Positions 1-8,570 of a stretch of DNA of 64,000 nt are shown here, piece after piece. Position 1 is the stretch's first letter. The number at the start of each line of letters is the position of its first letter. This DNA is from Microlunatus phosphovorus NM-1 (lineage in GTDB: Bacteria > Actinomycetota > Actinomycetes > Propionibacteriales > Propionibacteriaceae): contig NC_015635.1 of assembly GCF_000270245.1 (NCBI RefSeq), positions 2,480,001 to 2,544,000 on the forward strand, in the 5' to 3' direction. A program made the position numbers and the translations under genes. The notes below the pieces were generated by a model. The model ran no database searches, was not told the DNA's origin, and saw only the letters and a program-made list of their open reading frames with translations.

Positions 1-1041
1 GTGCCCGAGGGCGATCGCACCTCCGTACGGATTGATCCGGTCGCTGGCAGGATCCAGTCCGAAGTGGTCGAGGAAGGCGAGCACCTGGACGGCGAATGCT
101 TCGTTGATCTCGATGGCACCGATATCGGACATTTCCAGGCCCGCGCTGCGGAGCGCCTTCTCGGTGGAGGGAATCGGACCGACCCCCATTACCTCGGGCT
201 CGACGCCGGCGAACCCGTACGACACCAGCCGCATGGCCGCAGGCAGACCCAGCTCTTCGGCGACGGATTCGGCGGCCAGCAGACAGGCGGTGGCGCCGTC
301 ATTGAGCCCGGCGGCATTGCCGGCCGTGACCCGGCCGTGGGAGCGGAACGGCGTACGCAGCTGGGCCAGTGCCTCGACCGTGGTTCCTGGCCGGGGTGGC
401 TCATCGGCGGTGGCCAGACCCCAACCCAGCTCGGCGGAGCGGGTGGCGATCGGGACCAGCGACTCCTGGATGACGCCTTGGGCGTACGCCGAGGCGACCC
501 GCTGCTGGCTCTGGGCCGCGAACTCGTCGGCCCGCTGGCGACTGATGCCGGGGAAGCGGTCGTGCAGGTTCTCTGCGGTCGAGCCCATCACCAGGGCGGA
601 CGGATCGACCAGCCGCTCCGCCACGATCCGTGGGTTGGGGTCGATACCCTCTCCCATCGGGTGCCGGCCCATGTGCTCGACCCCGCCGGCGATCGTCACG
701 TCGTACGCACCGAAGGCGATGCCTGAAGCCGTGGTGGTGACGGCGGTCATCGCCCCGGCGCACATCCGGTCGATGGCATACCCGGGCACCGACCGCGGCA
801 GTCCCGCGAGCAACGCGGCCGTGCGGCCGATGGTCAGGCCCTGGTCGCCGGTCTGGGTGGTGGCGGCGATGGCCACTTCGTCCACCCGTTCCGGCGGCAA
901 CTCGGGGTGGCGGCGGAGCAGTGCACGGATGCAGCTGACCACGAGGTCGTCGGCTCGGGTCTCGCTGTAGAGCGACCCGGCCTTTCCGAACGGGGTACGG
1001 ACGCCGTCGACGAAGACGACATCCCGGGACTGGCGAGGCAT
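1..1041 (-). CDS. Acetyl-CoA acyltransferase (thiolase), partial
   Basis: Thiolase family enzyme that condenses or cleaves acyl-CoA with CoA, probably in fatty acid beta-oxidation. The N-terminus carries VRTPFGKAG. The nucleophilic cysteine is in DRMCAGAM near residue 94, the NEAF motif follows, and the frame leaves the window right after NPYGGAIALGH, which holds the catalytic histidine. About 40-50 C-terminal residues, including the second active-site cysteine, lie outside. Two in-frame ATGs exist (1050 and 1041). Neither has a clear Shine-Dalgarno sequence; 1041 is chosen because MPRQSRDVVFV matches the usual family start. It diverges from the PadR gene across a region with a perfect 14-bp palindrome, so TetR-type control is likely. 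The family assignment is firm; the substrate chain length cannot be told. Confidence 0.9.
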   Translation of the reverse strand, partial: MPRQSRDVVFVDGVRTPFGKAGSLYSETRADDLVVSCIRALLRRHPELPPERVDEVAIAATTQTGDQGLTIGRTAALLAGLPRSVPGYAIDRMCAGAMTAVTTTASGIAFGAYDVTIAGGVEHMGRHPMGEGIDPNPRIVAERLVDPSALVMGSTAENLHDRFPGISRQRADEFAAQSQQRVASAYAQGVIQESLVPIATRSAELGWGLATADEPPRPGTTVEALAQLRTPFRSHGRVTAGNAAGLNDGATACLLAAESVAEELGLPAAMRLVSYGFAGVEPEVMGVGPIPSTEKALRSAGLEMSDIGAIEINEAFAVQVLAFLDHFGLDPASDRINPYGGAIALGH

Positions 1042-1051
1042 GAGCCACATA

Positions 1052-1065
1052 TTACTCGCGAGTAA
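1052..1065. promoter_or_regulatory. 14-bp perfect palindrome, probable operator
   Basis: TTACTCGCGAGTAA reads the same on both strands and ends just upstream of the thiolase start. A related sequence, GTCTCGCGAGTTAC, lies at 1086-1099 with the same CTCGCGAG core. Operators of this shape are typical of TetR-family regulators of fatty acid genes. The cognate regulator is not visible in the window. Confidence 0.6.
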
Positions 1066-1098
1066 CAACGGCTGCACCTCTTGGGTCTCGCGAGTTAC

Positions 1099-1120
1099 CG
1101 ATATATCGTCGAGTATCGAC
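1099..1120. promoter_or_regulatory. Possible PadR autoregulatory site
   Basis: CGATATATCG (1099-1108) is a 10-bp palindrome, followed by TCGAGTATCGA, a degenerate second copy. It lies about 35-55 bp upstream of the padR-like start. PadR regulators often bind AT-rich palindromes in their own promoters, so autoregulation is plausible. This is inferred from position only. Confidence 0.35.
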
Positions 1121-1153
1121 AACACTCGTGAACTACTGGTGAAGGGAACGGCA

Positions 1154-1882
1154 ATGGGCGCATATGCGATGGGTGCTCCGTGGCTCCGATTCGGGTTCGA
1201 CTGCGGCGACGGAGAGCTGGAGCAGCGGCTGCGGGAACGCTGGGCCGAGATGACGGGGAAGGCGCGCACCGGTCGCCGCGGCGGCCCACCCTGGGCCGGG
1301 TTCGGACCGGGCTTCGGGGGACCGGGTGGACCTGGTTTCGGCGGGCCTGGTTTCGGTGGGCCGCCCTGGATGCGGGGCATGCGTGGACCGAAGGCCCGAC
1401 GGGGTGACGTTCGGGCGGCGATCCTCTCGGTGTTGTCCGATCAGCCACGCAACGGCTACCAGGTGATCCAGGAGATCGCCGAGCGGACCGGCGGCGCCTG
1501 GAAGCCCAGCCCGGGCTCGATCTACCCAACGCTGCAGCAGCTGGAGGACGAAGGGCTGGTCGAGCAGACCACCGAGGGTGGGCGGAAGGCGTACGCGCTG
1601 ACCGAGGACGGCCGGACGTACGTGGCGAATCATCCCGACGAGATGGCCGCGCCGTGGGCTGCGCTCTCCGACACCGAGACCGACGGCGACATCCGCCCGA
1701 TGATCGGCCAGGTCGCTGCGGCGATGTGGCAGGTGATGGCGGTCGGCACGCCCGAGCAGCAGGCTGCGGCGAAAGAGGCGATCGTCGAGCTGCGTAAGAC
1801 GCTCTACGGAATCCTGGCCGACGGTGTCGAGCCGGACGGCAACGAGTCCGACCGGACCGCGTTCGATCGAGCTCAGCGATGA
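1154..1882 (+). CDS. PadR family transcriptional regulator
   Basis: A 242-residue DNA-binding regulator. The N-terminal third is rich in Gly, Pro, Phe and Trp (repeats such as GFGGPG between about residues 55 and 80). The PadR winged-helix domain follows, starting at RRGDVRAAIL and including NGYQVIQEI, the SPGSIYPTLQQLEDEGLV recognition region and GRKAYALTEDG. The frame stays open upstream, but ATG 1154 is chosen because GAAGGG lies seven bases before it. The stop overlaps the next gene by 4 bp (ATGA), so the two are probably translationally coupled. The Gly-rich N-terminal extension is common in actinobacterial PadR proteins. The effector is unknown. Confidence 0.85.
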   Translation: MGAYAMGAPWLRFGFDCGDGELEQRLRERWAEMTGKARTGRRGGPPWAGFGPGFGGPGGPGFGGPGFGGPPWMRGMRGPKARRGDVRAAILSVLSDQPRNGYQVIQEIAERTGGAWKPSPGSIYPTLQQLEDEGLVEQTTEGGRKAYALTEDGRTYVANHPDEMAAPWAALSDTETDGDIRPMIGQVAAAMWQVMAVGTPEQQAAAKEAIVELRKTLYGILADGVEPDGNESDRTAFDRAQR

Positions 1883-2394
1883 GACGGGGCTGGCAGCCGG
1901 GCCCACCCCCTCCACCGCCGCAGCTGCAGATGTGGTGGTGGGGAGCCGGCCCGCAGCGTCCTGCCGATCTGCCGGCCACGACTTCAGTGGCAGCGACTCC
2001 GGCGGCACCGGCGACACCGGTACGGATCGGTGATGCGGAGCGGGACCAGGCCGTCTCCGACCTCGGTGACCACTTCGCGGCGGGCCGGTTGACCCGCGAG
2101 GAGTTCGACGAGCGGGCGGATCAGGCCATCCAGGCCAGGTTCAGCACCGACCTGGAGCCGTTGTTTGCGGACCTGCCGAAGTCGTCGCCGGTCGAGTCGG
2201 CACCCGCGACGGCACCGGCGAAGGTTGGCGGACCGCCGCCTTGGGCGTACGCGATGTGGCTGTTGCCGTTCGTGCTGGTCGCGGCGATCGCTGGATCGAT
2301 CCTGCTGCATGCGCCGTTCCTGCTGTGGGTGCTGGTCTGGTTCGTGGTGATGGGCAAGATCACTCAGCACCGGCGGCGGCACGCGCGGCGATAG
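1879..2394 (+). CDS. DUF1707 domain membrane protein
   Basis: A 171-residue protein with a Pro/Trp-rich N-terminus (PGPPPPPPQ, WWWGAG). A DUF1707 (SHOCT-like) domain at about residues 48-90 carries the hallmark RIGDAERDQAV, AGRLTREEFDER and DLEPLFADLP. Two hydrophobic segments near residues 122-160 are probably membrane-spanning. The last residues are basic. It starts inside the stop of the PadR gene, so it is likely its co-transcribed partner. PadR plus DUF1707 pairs are frequent in actinobacteria, but no biochemical role is established for DUF1707. Confidence 0.8.
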   Translation: MRRGWQPGPPPPPPQLQMWWWGAGPQRPADLPATTSVAATPAAPATPVRIGDAERDQAVSDLGDHFAAGRLTREEFDERADQAIQARFSTDLEPLFADLPKSSPVESAPATAPAKVGGPPPWAYAMWLLPFVLVAAIAGSILLHAPFLLWVLVWFVVMGKITQHRRRHARR

Positions 2395-2448
2395 CATGGG
2401 CCCGCTCGCGACGATGACGTGCGTTCACCGGCTACGTCGTCACTCTTC

Positions 2449-2475
2449 GTGAAGGCAGAAAAGCGCCGCCTTCAC
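2449..2475. terminator. Hairpin between convergent genes
   Basis: GTGAAGGC and GCCTTCAC form a perfect 8-bp stem around an 11-base loop between the DUF1707 gene and the end of rnd. There is no T-run. Hairpins without U-tracts between convergent genes are common in high-GC actinobacteria, so a bidirectional terminator is plausible. Confidence 0.5.
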
Positions 2476-2514
2476 TCATCACTCCTCCGCACGCCGGGCA
2501 CGTCATCTTCCCGC

Positions 2515-3756
2515 TCACGGGCCTAGTGCCTCGGTAAGCCCGGGCACGGTCAGTCGGCGCTGCCACTCGCGGGCCCCGAGTTGGGCCAGGGCAGCGTCGA
2601 CTGACTCCTCGGTGAGCGGTGCGGGCGGGGACCAGGCAAGCCGGCGTACGTGGTCTGGCGTGAGCAGGTTCTCCATCGGCAGCTCATATTGCTGGGCGAC
2701 GGCACCGAGCACCTCGCGGACCCGGGTCAACCGCTTGGCGGCGACCGGATCCTTGGACGCCCACATCCGCGCCTGCGGCGGGCCCACGCTGGGGATGTGC
2801 ATGGGCGGCAACTCGGCGTCCCGCAGGGTTGCCACGTGTTGCAGTCCGGCCAACCATTCGGGCAGATAGCGCCGGGCCTGGCGGCGCTGGAAACCCGGGA
2901 TCTGATGGAGCGTCGACCGGTCGGGCCGCTCGGCGGATGCCAGCTCGGCGATCGCCACGTCGGGCAGGATCCTCGACGGTGCTCGGTCGGTGTCGCGGGC
3001 GATCTCGTCCCGGATCTGCCACAGCTCGGCGACGTACGCCAGTCCGCGGCGGGTCCGGACCCGGTGAATACCCGAGGTACGCCGCCACGGGTCCGTTCGT
3101 CGTTCGATCGGTGCTCCGGCGCCTGCGGCGAGGGCAGCGAACTCCTCGGCGGCCCAGGCGTCCTTGCCTGCCGCCACCAGCTGATCGGCAAGCCGATCGC
3201 GCAACTCCACGAGCAACTCGACGTCTAACGCCGCATAGGTGAGCCACTCGGCCGGCAAAGGTCTGGTGGACCAGTCCGCGGCCGAGTGCTCCTTCAGAAG
3301 CCGAACACCCAGCAGCTCGGTGAGCATGGTGCCGAGGGCGACCCGCGGATAGTTCAGCAGCCGAGCAGCCAGCTCGGTGTCGAACAGGTGCAGGGGAGTC
3401 ATCCCGATCTCGGCAAGGCAGGGGAGATCCTGGCTGGCGGCGTGGATGATCCACTCGGTGTTGGAGATCGCCGCGCCGAGCTCGGCCAACGCCGGGGTGT
3501 CGTCGAAGGCGATCGGGTCGATCAGGTGCGTGCCTGCTCCGGTGCGCCGGAGCTGGATCAGATAGGCGCGCTGGGAGTAGCGGAAACCATGCGCACGCTC
3601 GGCATCGATGGCGATCGGTCCGGTGCCGGCCCGGAGGGCAGCGATGGTCTCCTGGAGACAGCCTGGGGTGTCCTCGATATCGGGCGTGCCCTCGGCTGGG
3701 GCGACAAGCAGCCGAGCGTCAGCATCGAGCTGGGCTGTCGTGGGCTGGTCGGTCAC
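2515..3756 (-). CDS. rnd: Ribonuclease D (3'-5' exonuclease with HRDC domain)
   Basis: DEDD-family exoribonuclease acting on tRNA and other structured RNA 3' ends. The exonuclease motifs are IAIDAERA (Asp51, Glu53), HAASQDLPCL, and YAALDVELLVEL with the Tyr/Asp of Exo III. An HRDC domain follows in the middle, and the C-terminus is the extended actinobacterial type. The start is set at GTG 3756, not an upstream ATG at 3855 inside the neighbouring gene. GTG 3756 overlaps the DUF3000 stop (GTGA), has GGAG five bases before it, and gives 413 residues, a normal length. It is co-transcribed with DUF3000, a standard actinobacterial pairing. Confidence 0.9.
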   Translation of the reverse strand: MTDQPTTAQLDADARLLVAPAEGTPDIEDTPGCLQETIAALRAGTGPIAIDAERAHGFRYSQRAYLIQLRRTGAGTHLIDPIAFDDTPALAELGAAISNTEWIIHAASQDLPCLAEIGMTPLHLFDTELAARLLNYPRVALGTMLTELLGVRLLKEHSAADWSTRPLPAEWLTYAALDVELLVELRDRLADQLVAAGKDAWAAEEFAALAAGAGAPIERRTDPWRRTSGIHRVRTRRGLAYVAELWQIRDEIARDTDRAPSRILPDVAIAELASAERPDRSTLHQIPGFQRRQARRYLPEWLAGLQHVATLRDAELPPMHIPSVGPPQARMWASKDPVAAKRLTRVREVLGAVAQQYELPMENLLTPDHVRRLAWSPPAPLTEESVDAALAQLGAREWQRRLTVPGLTEALGP

Positions 3757-4373
3757 CGTCTCCGTGGGCTTCGATTCTGGCTCTTGTGGGCAAGTCGCCG
3801 GGCAGGCATGGCGACCACGCCGGCCGGCAGCGGGGGGAGCCCCGCCGTCGTACACAGTAGTTCACCCCAGGCCTGCACGTGCGCGGTAAGGCCATAACCG
3901 TCGGCAAGCAGCGGCGTCCAGGACGCTCGGACCTCGACCTCTGCGTTCGGATCCTCGTCGGCCATGCCGCCGAACGACTCGCTCGACACCGAGGTGACGG
4001 TGCCGCTCGGGGCTGCATATTCTGCGCCGTGACCGTCGAGCGCGTCGATCAGCCAGGACCAGCCGACGCGGGCCAGCAGCGGGTCGGTCACCATCTCCGG
4101 CTCGACCGAGGCGCGGGCGAAGGTGACGCAACGGAAGGTGCCCTGCCAGGCGGCGTTCCCGGCCGGATCGTGCAAGAGGACGAGCCGACCGGTGCCGACG
4201 TCCTCGCCGCCGACCAGCACATCGGCGCTCACCGCGACCGCGAACGGTGCGATCTTCTGTGGCGCAGGTATCTCCTCGACCGCGAGCTCAGGCCGCCATG
4301 CGGCGTTGAGCAGGTCGTGGGCGGCCCGTTGGAATGGGGTGGGGACCGCGGCCACGTCGGAGTTGGCTGCCAC
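3753..4373 (-). CDS. DUF3000 family protein
   Basis: A 206-residue protein matching DUF3000, a family found in actinobacteria beside ribonuclease D. Recognisable parts are PFQRAAHDLLNAAWRPE near the N-terminus, LVLLHDPAGNAAWQGTFR in the middle and GWSWLIDAL. It has no signal peptide and no membrane segment. It starts with GTG at 4373 and its stop overlaps the rnd start by 4 bp. The function is unknown; conservation next to rnd suggests a link to RNA metabolism, but that is inference. It diverges from hemE across an 85-bp gap. Confidence 0.85.
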   Translation of the reverse strand: MAANSDVAAVPTPFQRAAHDLLNAAWRPELAVEEIPAPQKIAPFAVAVSADVLVGGEDVGTGRLVLLHDPAGNAAWQGTFRCVTFARASVEPEMVTDPLLARVGWSWLIDALDGHGAEYAAPSGTVTSVSSESFGGMADEDPNAEVEVRASWTPLLADGYGLTAHVQAWGELLCTTAGLPPLPAGVVAMPARRLAHKSQNRSPRRR

Positions 4374-4458
4374 CCGTCGAGCCTAGATCGCCCGACTGAC
4401 AGTCCGGGGTTCGACGCGCCGAGAGCCGGTCTGCTGTCCACATGGAAAGATCGGCGCC

Positions 4459-5514
4459 GTGTCCGCACCCACCGTCGAGAGTCCTTTCCTGGCCACCTGT
4501 CGGCAACAGAGCGACGACCGGGTGCCGGTCTGGTTCATGCGGCAGGCCGGTCGGTCGCTGCCGGAATACCGGCAGGTCCGCGCCGGGATCTCGATGCTGG
4601 ACAGTTGTGCCCGGCCCGAACTGGTCACCGAGATCACCCTGCAGCCGGTCCGGCGGTATGGCGTCGATGCCGCCATCTTCTATTCCGACATCATGGTCCC
4701 GCTGAAGGCTGCCGGCATCGAGCTCGACATCGTGCCCGGCACCGGGCCGGTGATCGCGGAGCCGATCCGCTCCGCGGCCGACGTGCAACGGATCCGCCCA
4801 TTGACGGTCGAGCAGCTGCCGTACGTGACCGAGGCGGTCCGGCTGCTGGTCGCCGAGTTGGGGGAGACCCCGCTGATCGGGTTCGCGGGCGCGCCGTTCA
4901 CCCTGGCCAGCTATCTGGTCGAAGGCGGGCCGAGCAAGGACTACGCGAAGACCAAGGCACTGATGGTGTCGGAGCCGGAGGTGTGGCACGACCTCTGCAG
5001 CCGACTGGCGCAGATCTCGGCGACCTTCCTCACCGCCCAGGTCACCGCCGGGGCCCGGGCGGTCCAGCTGTTCGACTCGTGGGTGGGCAGCCTGAGCGCG
5101 GCCGACTACCGAGCCTCGGTGCTGCCGCACTCCGCCGAGGTGCTGGAGACGATCGGGCAGTACCGCGTACCGCGGATCCACTTCGGGGTCGGCACCGGTG
5201 AGCTGCTGACCCTGATGGGGACGGCCGGTGCGGAGGTGGTCGGGGTGGACTGGCGGATCCCGCTGGACGAGGCGTCGGCCAGACTGGGACATCGCTATGC
5301 GGTGCAGGGCAATCTGGATCCGGCGCTGTTGGGCGCGCCGTGGCCGGTGGTCGCCGAGCGTACCCGCGCGGTGATCGCTGCCGGCGCCGCAGCTCCGGGG
5401 CACATCTTCAATCTCGGACACGGGGTGCCGCCGGGCACGGATCCCGCTGTCCTGGAGCGGATCGTCGACCTCGTCCACGACGAGGGCCCAGAGATCCGCC
5501 GCGCCGTCGAGTGA
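4459..5514 (+). CDS. hemE: Uroporphyrinogen decarboxylase
   Basis: Converts uroporphyrinogen III to coproporphyrinogen III by four decarboxylations in the cytoplasm. The 351-residue protein has the family signatures [15 protein letters not shown] near residue 25, the [10 protein letters not shown] segment, [12 protein letters not shown], and [13 protein letters not shown] near the C-terminus. The start is GTG 4459. It is the first gene of a tight cluster with hemY and hemQ: the hemE stop overlaps the next GTG by 4 bp. That arrangement fits the coproporphyrin-dependent heme route of Gram-positive bacteria. Confidence 0.97.
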   Translation: MSAPTVESPFLATCRQQSDDRVPVWFMRQAGRSLPEYRQVRAGISMLDSCARPELVTEITLQPVRRYGVDAAIFYSDIMVPLKAAGIELDIVPGTGPVIAEPIRSAADVQRIRPLTVEQLPYVTEAVRLLVAELGETPLIGFAGAPFTLASYLVEGGPSKDYAKTKALMVSEPEVWHDLCSRLAQISATFLTAQVTAGARAVQLFDSWVGSLSAADYRASVLPHSAEVLETIGQYRVPRIHFGVGTGELLTLMGTAGAEVVGVDWRIPLDEASARLGHRYAVQGNLDPALLGAPWPVVAERTRAVIAAGAAAPGHIFNLGHGVPPGTDPAVLERIVDLVHDEGPEIRRAVE

Positions 5515-6977
5515 CTGAACAACGGATGACCAGACGACAGGTGACTGGCAGGCCGGTGACCAGACGGCAGCCGGAGGTCGTCGTGGTCGGCGCCGGTATC
5601 GCCGGACTGGCCGCGGCACGACGACTGTCGGCTGCCGGTCATCGGGTTCTGCTGCTGGAGGGCTCGCCGCGGCTGGGTGGCAAGCTGGCCGCCAGCCAGC
5701 TGGCGGCCGGGCTGCGGGTCGACGTCGGAGCGGAGTCGATCCTCGTCCGCCGACCGGAGGCTCCGGCGCTGATCTCCTCGCTCGGCCTGGATGCGCAGCT
5801 GGTGCATCCCACCGAGGCAAAGCCGCGGGTCTATGTCGACGGGCAGGCGGTGGGCCTGCCGCCCTCGGTCATGGGCGTGCCGGGGGAACTCGACGTGTTG
5901 TCCAACCTGCTCAGTCCGGCCGGCTTCGCCCGAGCGCTGCGTGAGCCCTCGGTTCCCGCGCCACCGTTGCCGGCCGATCTTGCGATCGGTGAGTTGGTCG
6001 ACGAGCGGTTCGGGCCGGAGGTGACCGACCGGCTGCTGGAGCCCCTGCTGGGCGGGGTGTACGCAGGTCATGCGCGTCGCCTGTCGTTCGCGGCGGTCAA
6101 CCCGACACTGTTCGAGCGGGCGCGCTCCGGCGGTTCGCTGAGCGGTCATGCCGCCGCCAGCCGACGACCGGGGGAGGGACCGGTGTTCGGTGGGTTGTCG
6201 GGAGGCATCGCCGGGCTGGTGGACGCGCTGGCCACCGAGTTGCAGGCGCGCGGGGTCGAGATCCGACATTCGCCGGCGAGGGCATTGGTGCCAGTGAGCG
6301 GCGGTTATCGACTCACGATCGGATCCACCCGGGACGCGCAGGAGATCACGGCGCCGGCGGTGGTGCTGGCGACACCCGCGAAGCCGACTGCTCGGCTGCT
6401 GGCCGGGGTGGTCGACTCGGCGGCCTGGCTCGGTCGGATTCCCTACGCGTCGATGGCCGTGGTCGCGCTGGCCGTGCGGGGTGTCGAGCCAGTGGGTTCC
6501 GGGCTGCTTGTTCCGCCCGGCGAACTGCCCACGATCAAGGCGGTCACCCATTCCTCTGTCAAATGGCGTTGGGTCGCCGAGTCGGCCGAGCGGGCGCTCG
6601 GTCCCGGGGTGCAGATCATCCGGGCGAGTGTCGGCAGGCAGGGCGAGGAGCGGCTGCTGCAACTCGGCGACCGTGAGCTGACCGATCGGACGGTGGCGGA
6701 GCTGCGTAGCCTGCCGGATTGGTCCGGACTGGAGGTCGCGGCGAGCACGGTGCAGCGCTGGGGCGGCGGCCTGCCGCAGTACGAAGTCGGCCATCGCGAC
6801 CAGGTGGCACGGCTGTATGAGGAGCTGACGTCCTGGTCCGGGCTGGCGGTGTGCGGCGCGGCGTACGACGGTGTCGGGATCGCCGCCTGCCTGGGCTCGG
6901 CCGACGTGGCCGCGAGCAAGATCACAGCCGACCTGTGTGCCGAAGCCGACGAAGGAACGATAGGAAGGAAGGCATGA
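5511..6977 (+). CDS. hemY: Coproporphyrinogen III oxidase, HemY/CgoX type
   Basis: FAD-dependent enzyme that, in Gram-positive heme synthesis, oxidises coproporphyrinogen III to coproporphyrin III. The 488-residue protein opens with the dinucleotide-binding motif [15 protein letters not shown] at about residues 25-39, followed by [11 protein letters not shown]. Later come [10 protein letters not shown] and the C-terminal [14 protein letters not shown]-contact segment. GTG 5511 is chosen because it overlaps the hemE stop (GTGA); ATG 5526 is an alternative. The gene overlaps hemQ by 4 bp. Together with hemQ it indicates the coproporphyrin route rather than the protoporphyrin route. Confidence 0.93.
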   Translation: MTEQRMTRRQVTGRPVTRRQPEVVVVGAGIAGLAAARRLSAAGHRVLLLEGSPRLGGKLAASQLAAGLRVDVGAESILVRRPEAPALISSLGLDAQLVHPTEAKPRVYVDGQAVGLPPSVMGVPGELDVLSNLLSPAGFARALREPSVPAPPLPADLAIGELVDERFGPEVTDRLLEPLLGGVYAGHARRLSFAAVNPTLFERARSGGSLSGHAAASRRPGEGPVFGGLSGGIAGLVDALATELQARGVEIRHSPARALVPVSGGYRLTIGSTRDAQEITAPAVVLATPAKPTARLLAGVVDSAAWLGRIPYASMAVVALAVRGVEPVGSGLLVPPGELPTIKAVTHSSVKWRWVAESAERALGPGVQIIRASVGRQGEERLLQLGDRELTDRTVAELRSLPDWSGLEVAASTVQRWGGGLPQYEVGHRDQVARLYEELTSWSGLAVCGAAYDGVGIAACLGSADVAASKITADLCAEADEGTIGRKA

Positions 6978-7663
6978 AGGCGCGCGAGATCAACAACACC
7001 ATCCGATACACGATGTGGTCGGTGTTCCGCTACGACCGGTCGCAGCAATCACTGAGCGGGTCGCCTGTGGAGATCGCCGAGTCGGCATGGTCGGCGGTCA
7101 ACGAAGCGACCGAGGGCGGTGACCTGACGATCCGCGGCTGGTATGACGTTGCAGGTTTGCGGGCCGACGCCGACCTGATGGTGTGGTGGCATGCGCCCAC
7201 CTCGGAGACGCTGCAGGACGCCTATCACGCGCTGCGCCGCTCGGACCTCGGCCAGCGCCTGGTGCCGGTCTGGTCCCAGCTCGCGCTGCACCGGCCGGCC
7301 GAGTTCAACAAGGGTCACGTGCCCGCCTTCATGCAGGACGAGGAGGCCAAGGCGCACGTCTGCGTCTACCCGTTCGTGCGCTCGTACGAGTGGTATCTGC
7401 TGCCCGACGAAGAGCGCCGCGCGATGCTCGCCGAGCACGGCATGATGGCCCGGCCCTATCCGGACGTCCGCGCCAACACGGTGTCGTCGTTCGCCCTCGG
7501 CGACTATGAGTGGATGCTCGCGTTCGAGGCCGACGAACTGCATCGAATCGTCGACCTGATGCGCGCTCTGCGTGCCGCCGCCGCGCGCCGCCACACCCGT
7601 GAAGAGGTCCCCTTCTACACAGGCCGGCGCCGGGAGTTGGCGGAGATCGTCGCTTCCTGGTGA
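6974..7663 (+). CDS. hemQ: Coproheme decarboxylase (HemQ/ChdC)
   Basis: Catalyses the last step of the coproporphyrin route: peroxide-dependent oxidative decarboxylation of iron-coproporphyrin III to heme b. The 229-residue protein is chlorite-dismutase-like. [11 protein letters not shown] contains the tyrosine (Tyr132) matching the radical-forming tyrosine of Gram-positive ChdC, and MLAEHG supplies the probable proximal histidine (His155). ATG 6974 overlaps the hemY stop and has GGAAGG eight bases upstream. No ferrochelatase gene lies in the cluster, so the iron-inserting enzyme must be elsewhere. The assignment is firm. Confidence 0.95.
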   Translation: MKAREINNTIRYTMWSVFRYDRSQQSLSGSPVEIAESAWSAVNEATEGGDLTIRGWYDVAGLRADADLMVWWHAPTSETLQDAYHALRRSDLGQRLVPVWSQLALHRPAEFNKGHVPAFMQDEEAKAHVCVYPFVRSYEWYLLPDEERRAMLAEHGMMARPYPDVRANTVSSFALGDYEWMLAFEADELHRIVDLMRALRAAAARRHTREEVPFYTGRRRELAEIVASW

Positions 7664-7689
7664 TTGTGGGAAAGGTTTGGTGTCGGCTT

Positions 7690-7865
7690 GCCGTTCCAGT
7701 CCGGCACCTGCGGCCATGATTCCGGATCGCTGAGAATCTCTCGGATCGCATCCTCGAAGCGGTCGATCAACTCGTCGCCGAGTCCGACGCCTTCCCATCA
7801 TAGAAGGCGACGGCCTGAAGGTACTCTGCGTGAGCCTCGGGATGGTCGTCGGCGACGTACGTCAC
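7690..7865 (-). pseudogene. Frameshifted ParE/RelE-like toxin remnant
   Basis: A GTG at 7865 overlaps the antitoxin stop (GTGA) and reads HPEAHAEYLQAVAFYD, typical of ParE toxins, then stops at 7767. In the neighbouring frame, from about position 7790, the reading continues as VGLGDELIDRFEDAIREIL and SDPESWPQVPDW, exactly what should follow AFYD in this family. One base change therefore breaks the gene near 7790. The expected C-terminal half with the basic catalytic residues is missing, because the homology ends close to the hemQ stop. The toxin is probably inactive while the antitoxin is intact. Confidence 0.75.
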
Positions 7866-8119
7866 TTCCGCCGCGCTGCGAGCATGGTGCGCGCCGCCGT
7901 GACGGTGTCCTCGTGACTGACCGGCTGAACCTTGCCGTGCTCGATGTCGTCGATACGTCGGCGATATTCTGCACGCCACGCCGCCGCAGCCTGCTCCTGG
8001 TCGTCCGACATGTCGTCGTCGTCATCGAGCACACGAAGCAAGGCGTACGCGAGATCTGCAATCTGATCGCGTTTGAGTAGCTTTGCGGTCTCGAGTACCT
8101 CCGCCACATCCGGTGCCAT
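7862..8119 (-). CDS. Addiction module antitoxin, TIGR02574-like
   Basis: An 85-residue acidic protein resembling the putative addiction-module component family. It starts MAPDVAEVLETAKLL, has an acidic run LDDDDDMSDDQ, and continues with AAWRAEYRRRIDDIEHGKV, the motif that precedes the toxin-binding tail in these antitoxins. Its stop overlaps the GTG of the toxin remnant. Normally such a protein neutralises a ParE/RelE toxin and represses its own promoter. Here the partner is frameshifted, so it is either an orphan antitoxin or could act on related toxins elsewhere. Confidence 0.75.
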   Translation of the reverse strand: MAPDVAEVLETAKLLKRDQIADLAYALLRVLDDDDDMSDDQEQAAAAWRAEYRRRIDDIEHGKVQPVSHEDTVTAARTMLAARRK

Positions 8120-8164
8120 GCAGCGAGTGTACGGCTGTGGATGGACGTCAACCAGATCCCCCAG

Positions 8165-8554
8165 CTACACCTCCACGGAATAGTTGAGCGCGAGGTCGGC
8201 GGCGTTCTGGCCGCGGATGCCCCAGTTCACTTGGGGAGTCTCGGTGATGGTGATCTCGACGCTGTGCGGGGCGATACCCACCTCGTCGGCGATCCGGCGG
8301 AACAATTCGGCGATCAGCCGGCGTTTGGCTTGCTCGGAACGCCCAGCGAACATCGAGATCTCGATGACGATGTAGTCGGCACCGCGGTCGGGTGGGTAGA
8401 CGAAGTCCTCGGGCTCCAGACCGACGAACCGGTGGAACCGCTTTTCGGCCGGATAGTCCAGCGCCGACATCACCGCCGCGTGGATCGCATCGGACAAGAC
8501 GGTCCGGCGCGATTCGAGTTGACCACGCAGACCCCAGACCACGACTTGTGCCAC
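8165..8554 (-). CDS. Tautomerase superfamily protein lacking Pro-1
   Basis: A 129-residue protein of the 4-oxalocrotonate tautomerase superfamily, longer variant. Recognisable parts are RRTVLSDAIHAAVMSAL, KRFHRFVGLEPEDF, YIVIEISMFAGRS and the C-terminal ETPQVNWGIRG. Tautomerases normally use an N-terminal proline exposed after removal of Met. Here the only sensible start, GTG 8554, gives V-A-Q-V-V-V, with Ala at that place. A known subgroup also lacks Pro-1, so a role other than classical tautomerisation is likely. The substrate is unknown. Confidence 0.75.
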   Translation of the reverse strand: MAQVVVWGLRGQLESRRTVLSDAIHAAVMSALDYPAEKRFHRFVGLEPEDFVYPPDRGADYIVIEISMFAGRSEQAKRRLIAELFRRIADEVGIAPHSVEITITETPQVNWGIRGQNAADLALNYSVEV

Positions 8555-8570
8555 GCTCGCGGAGCCTAGC

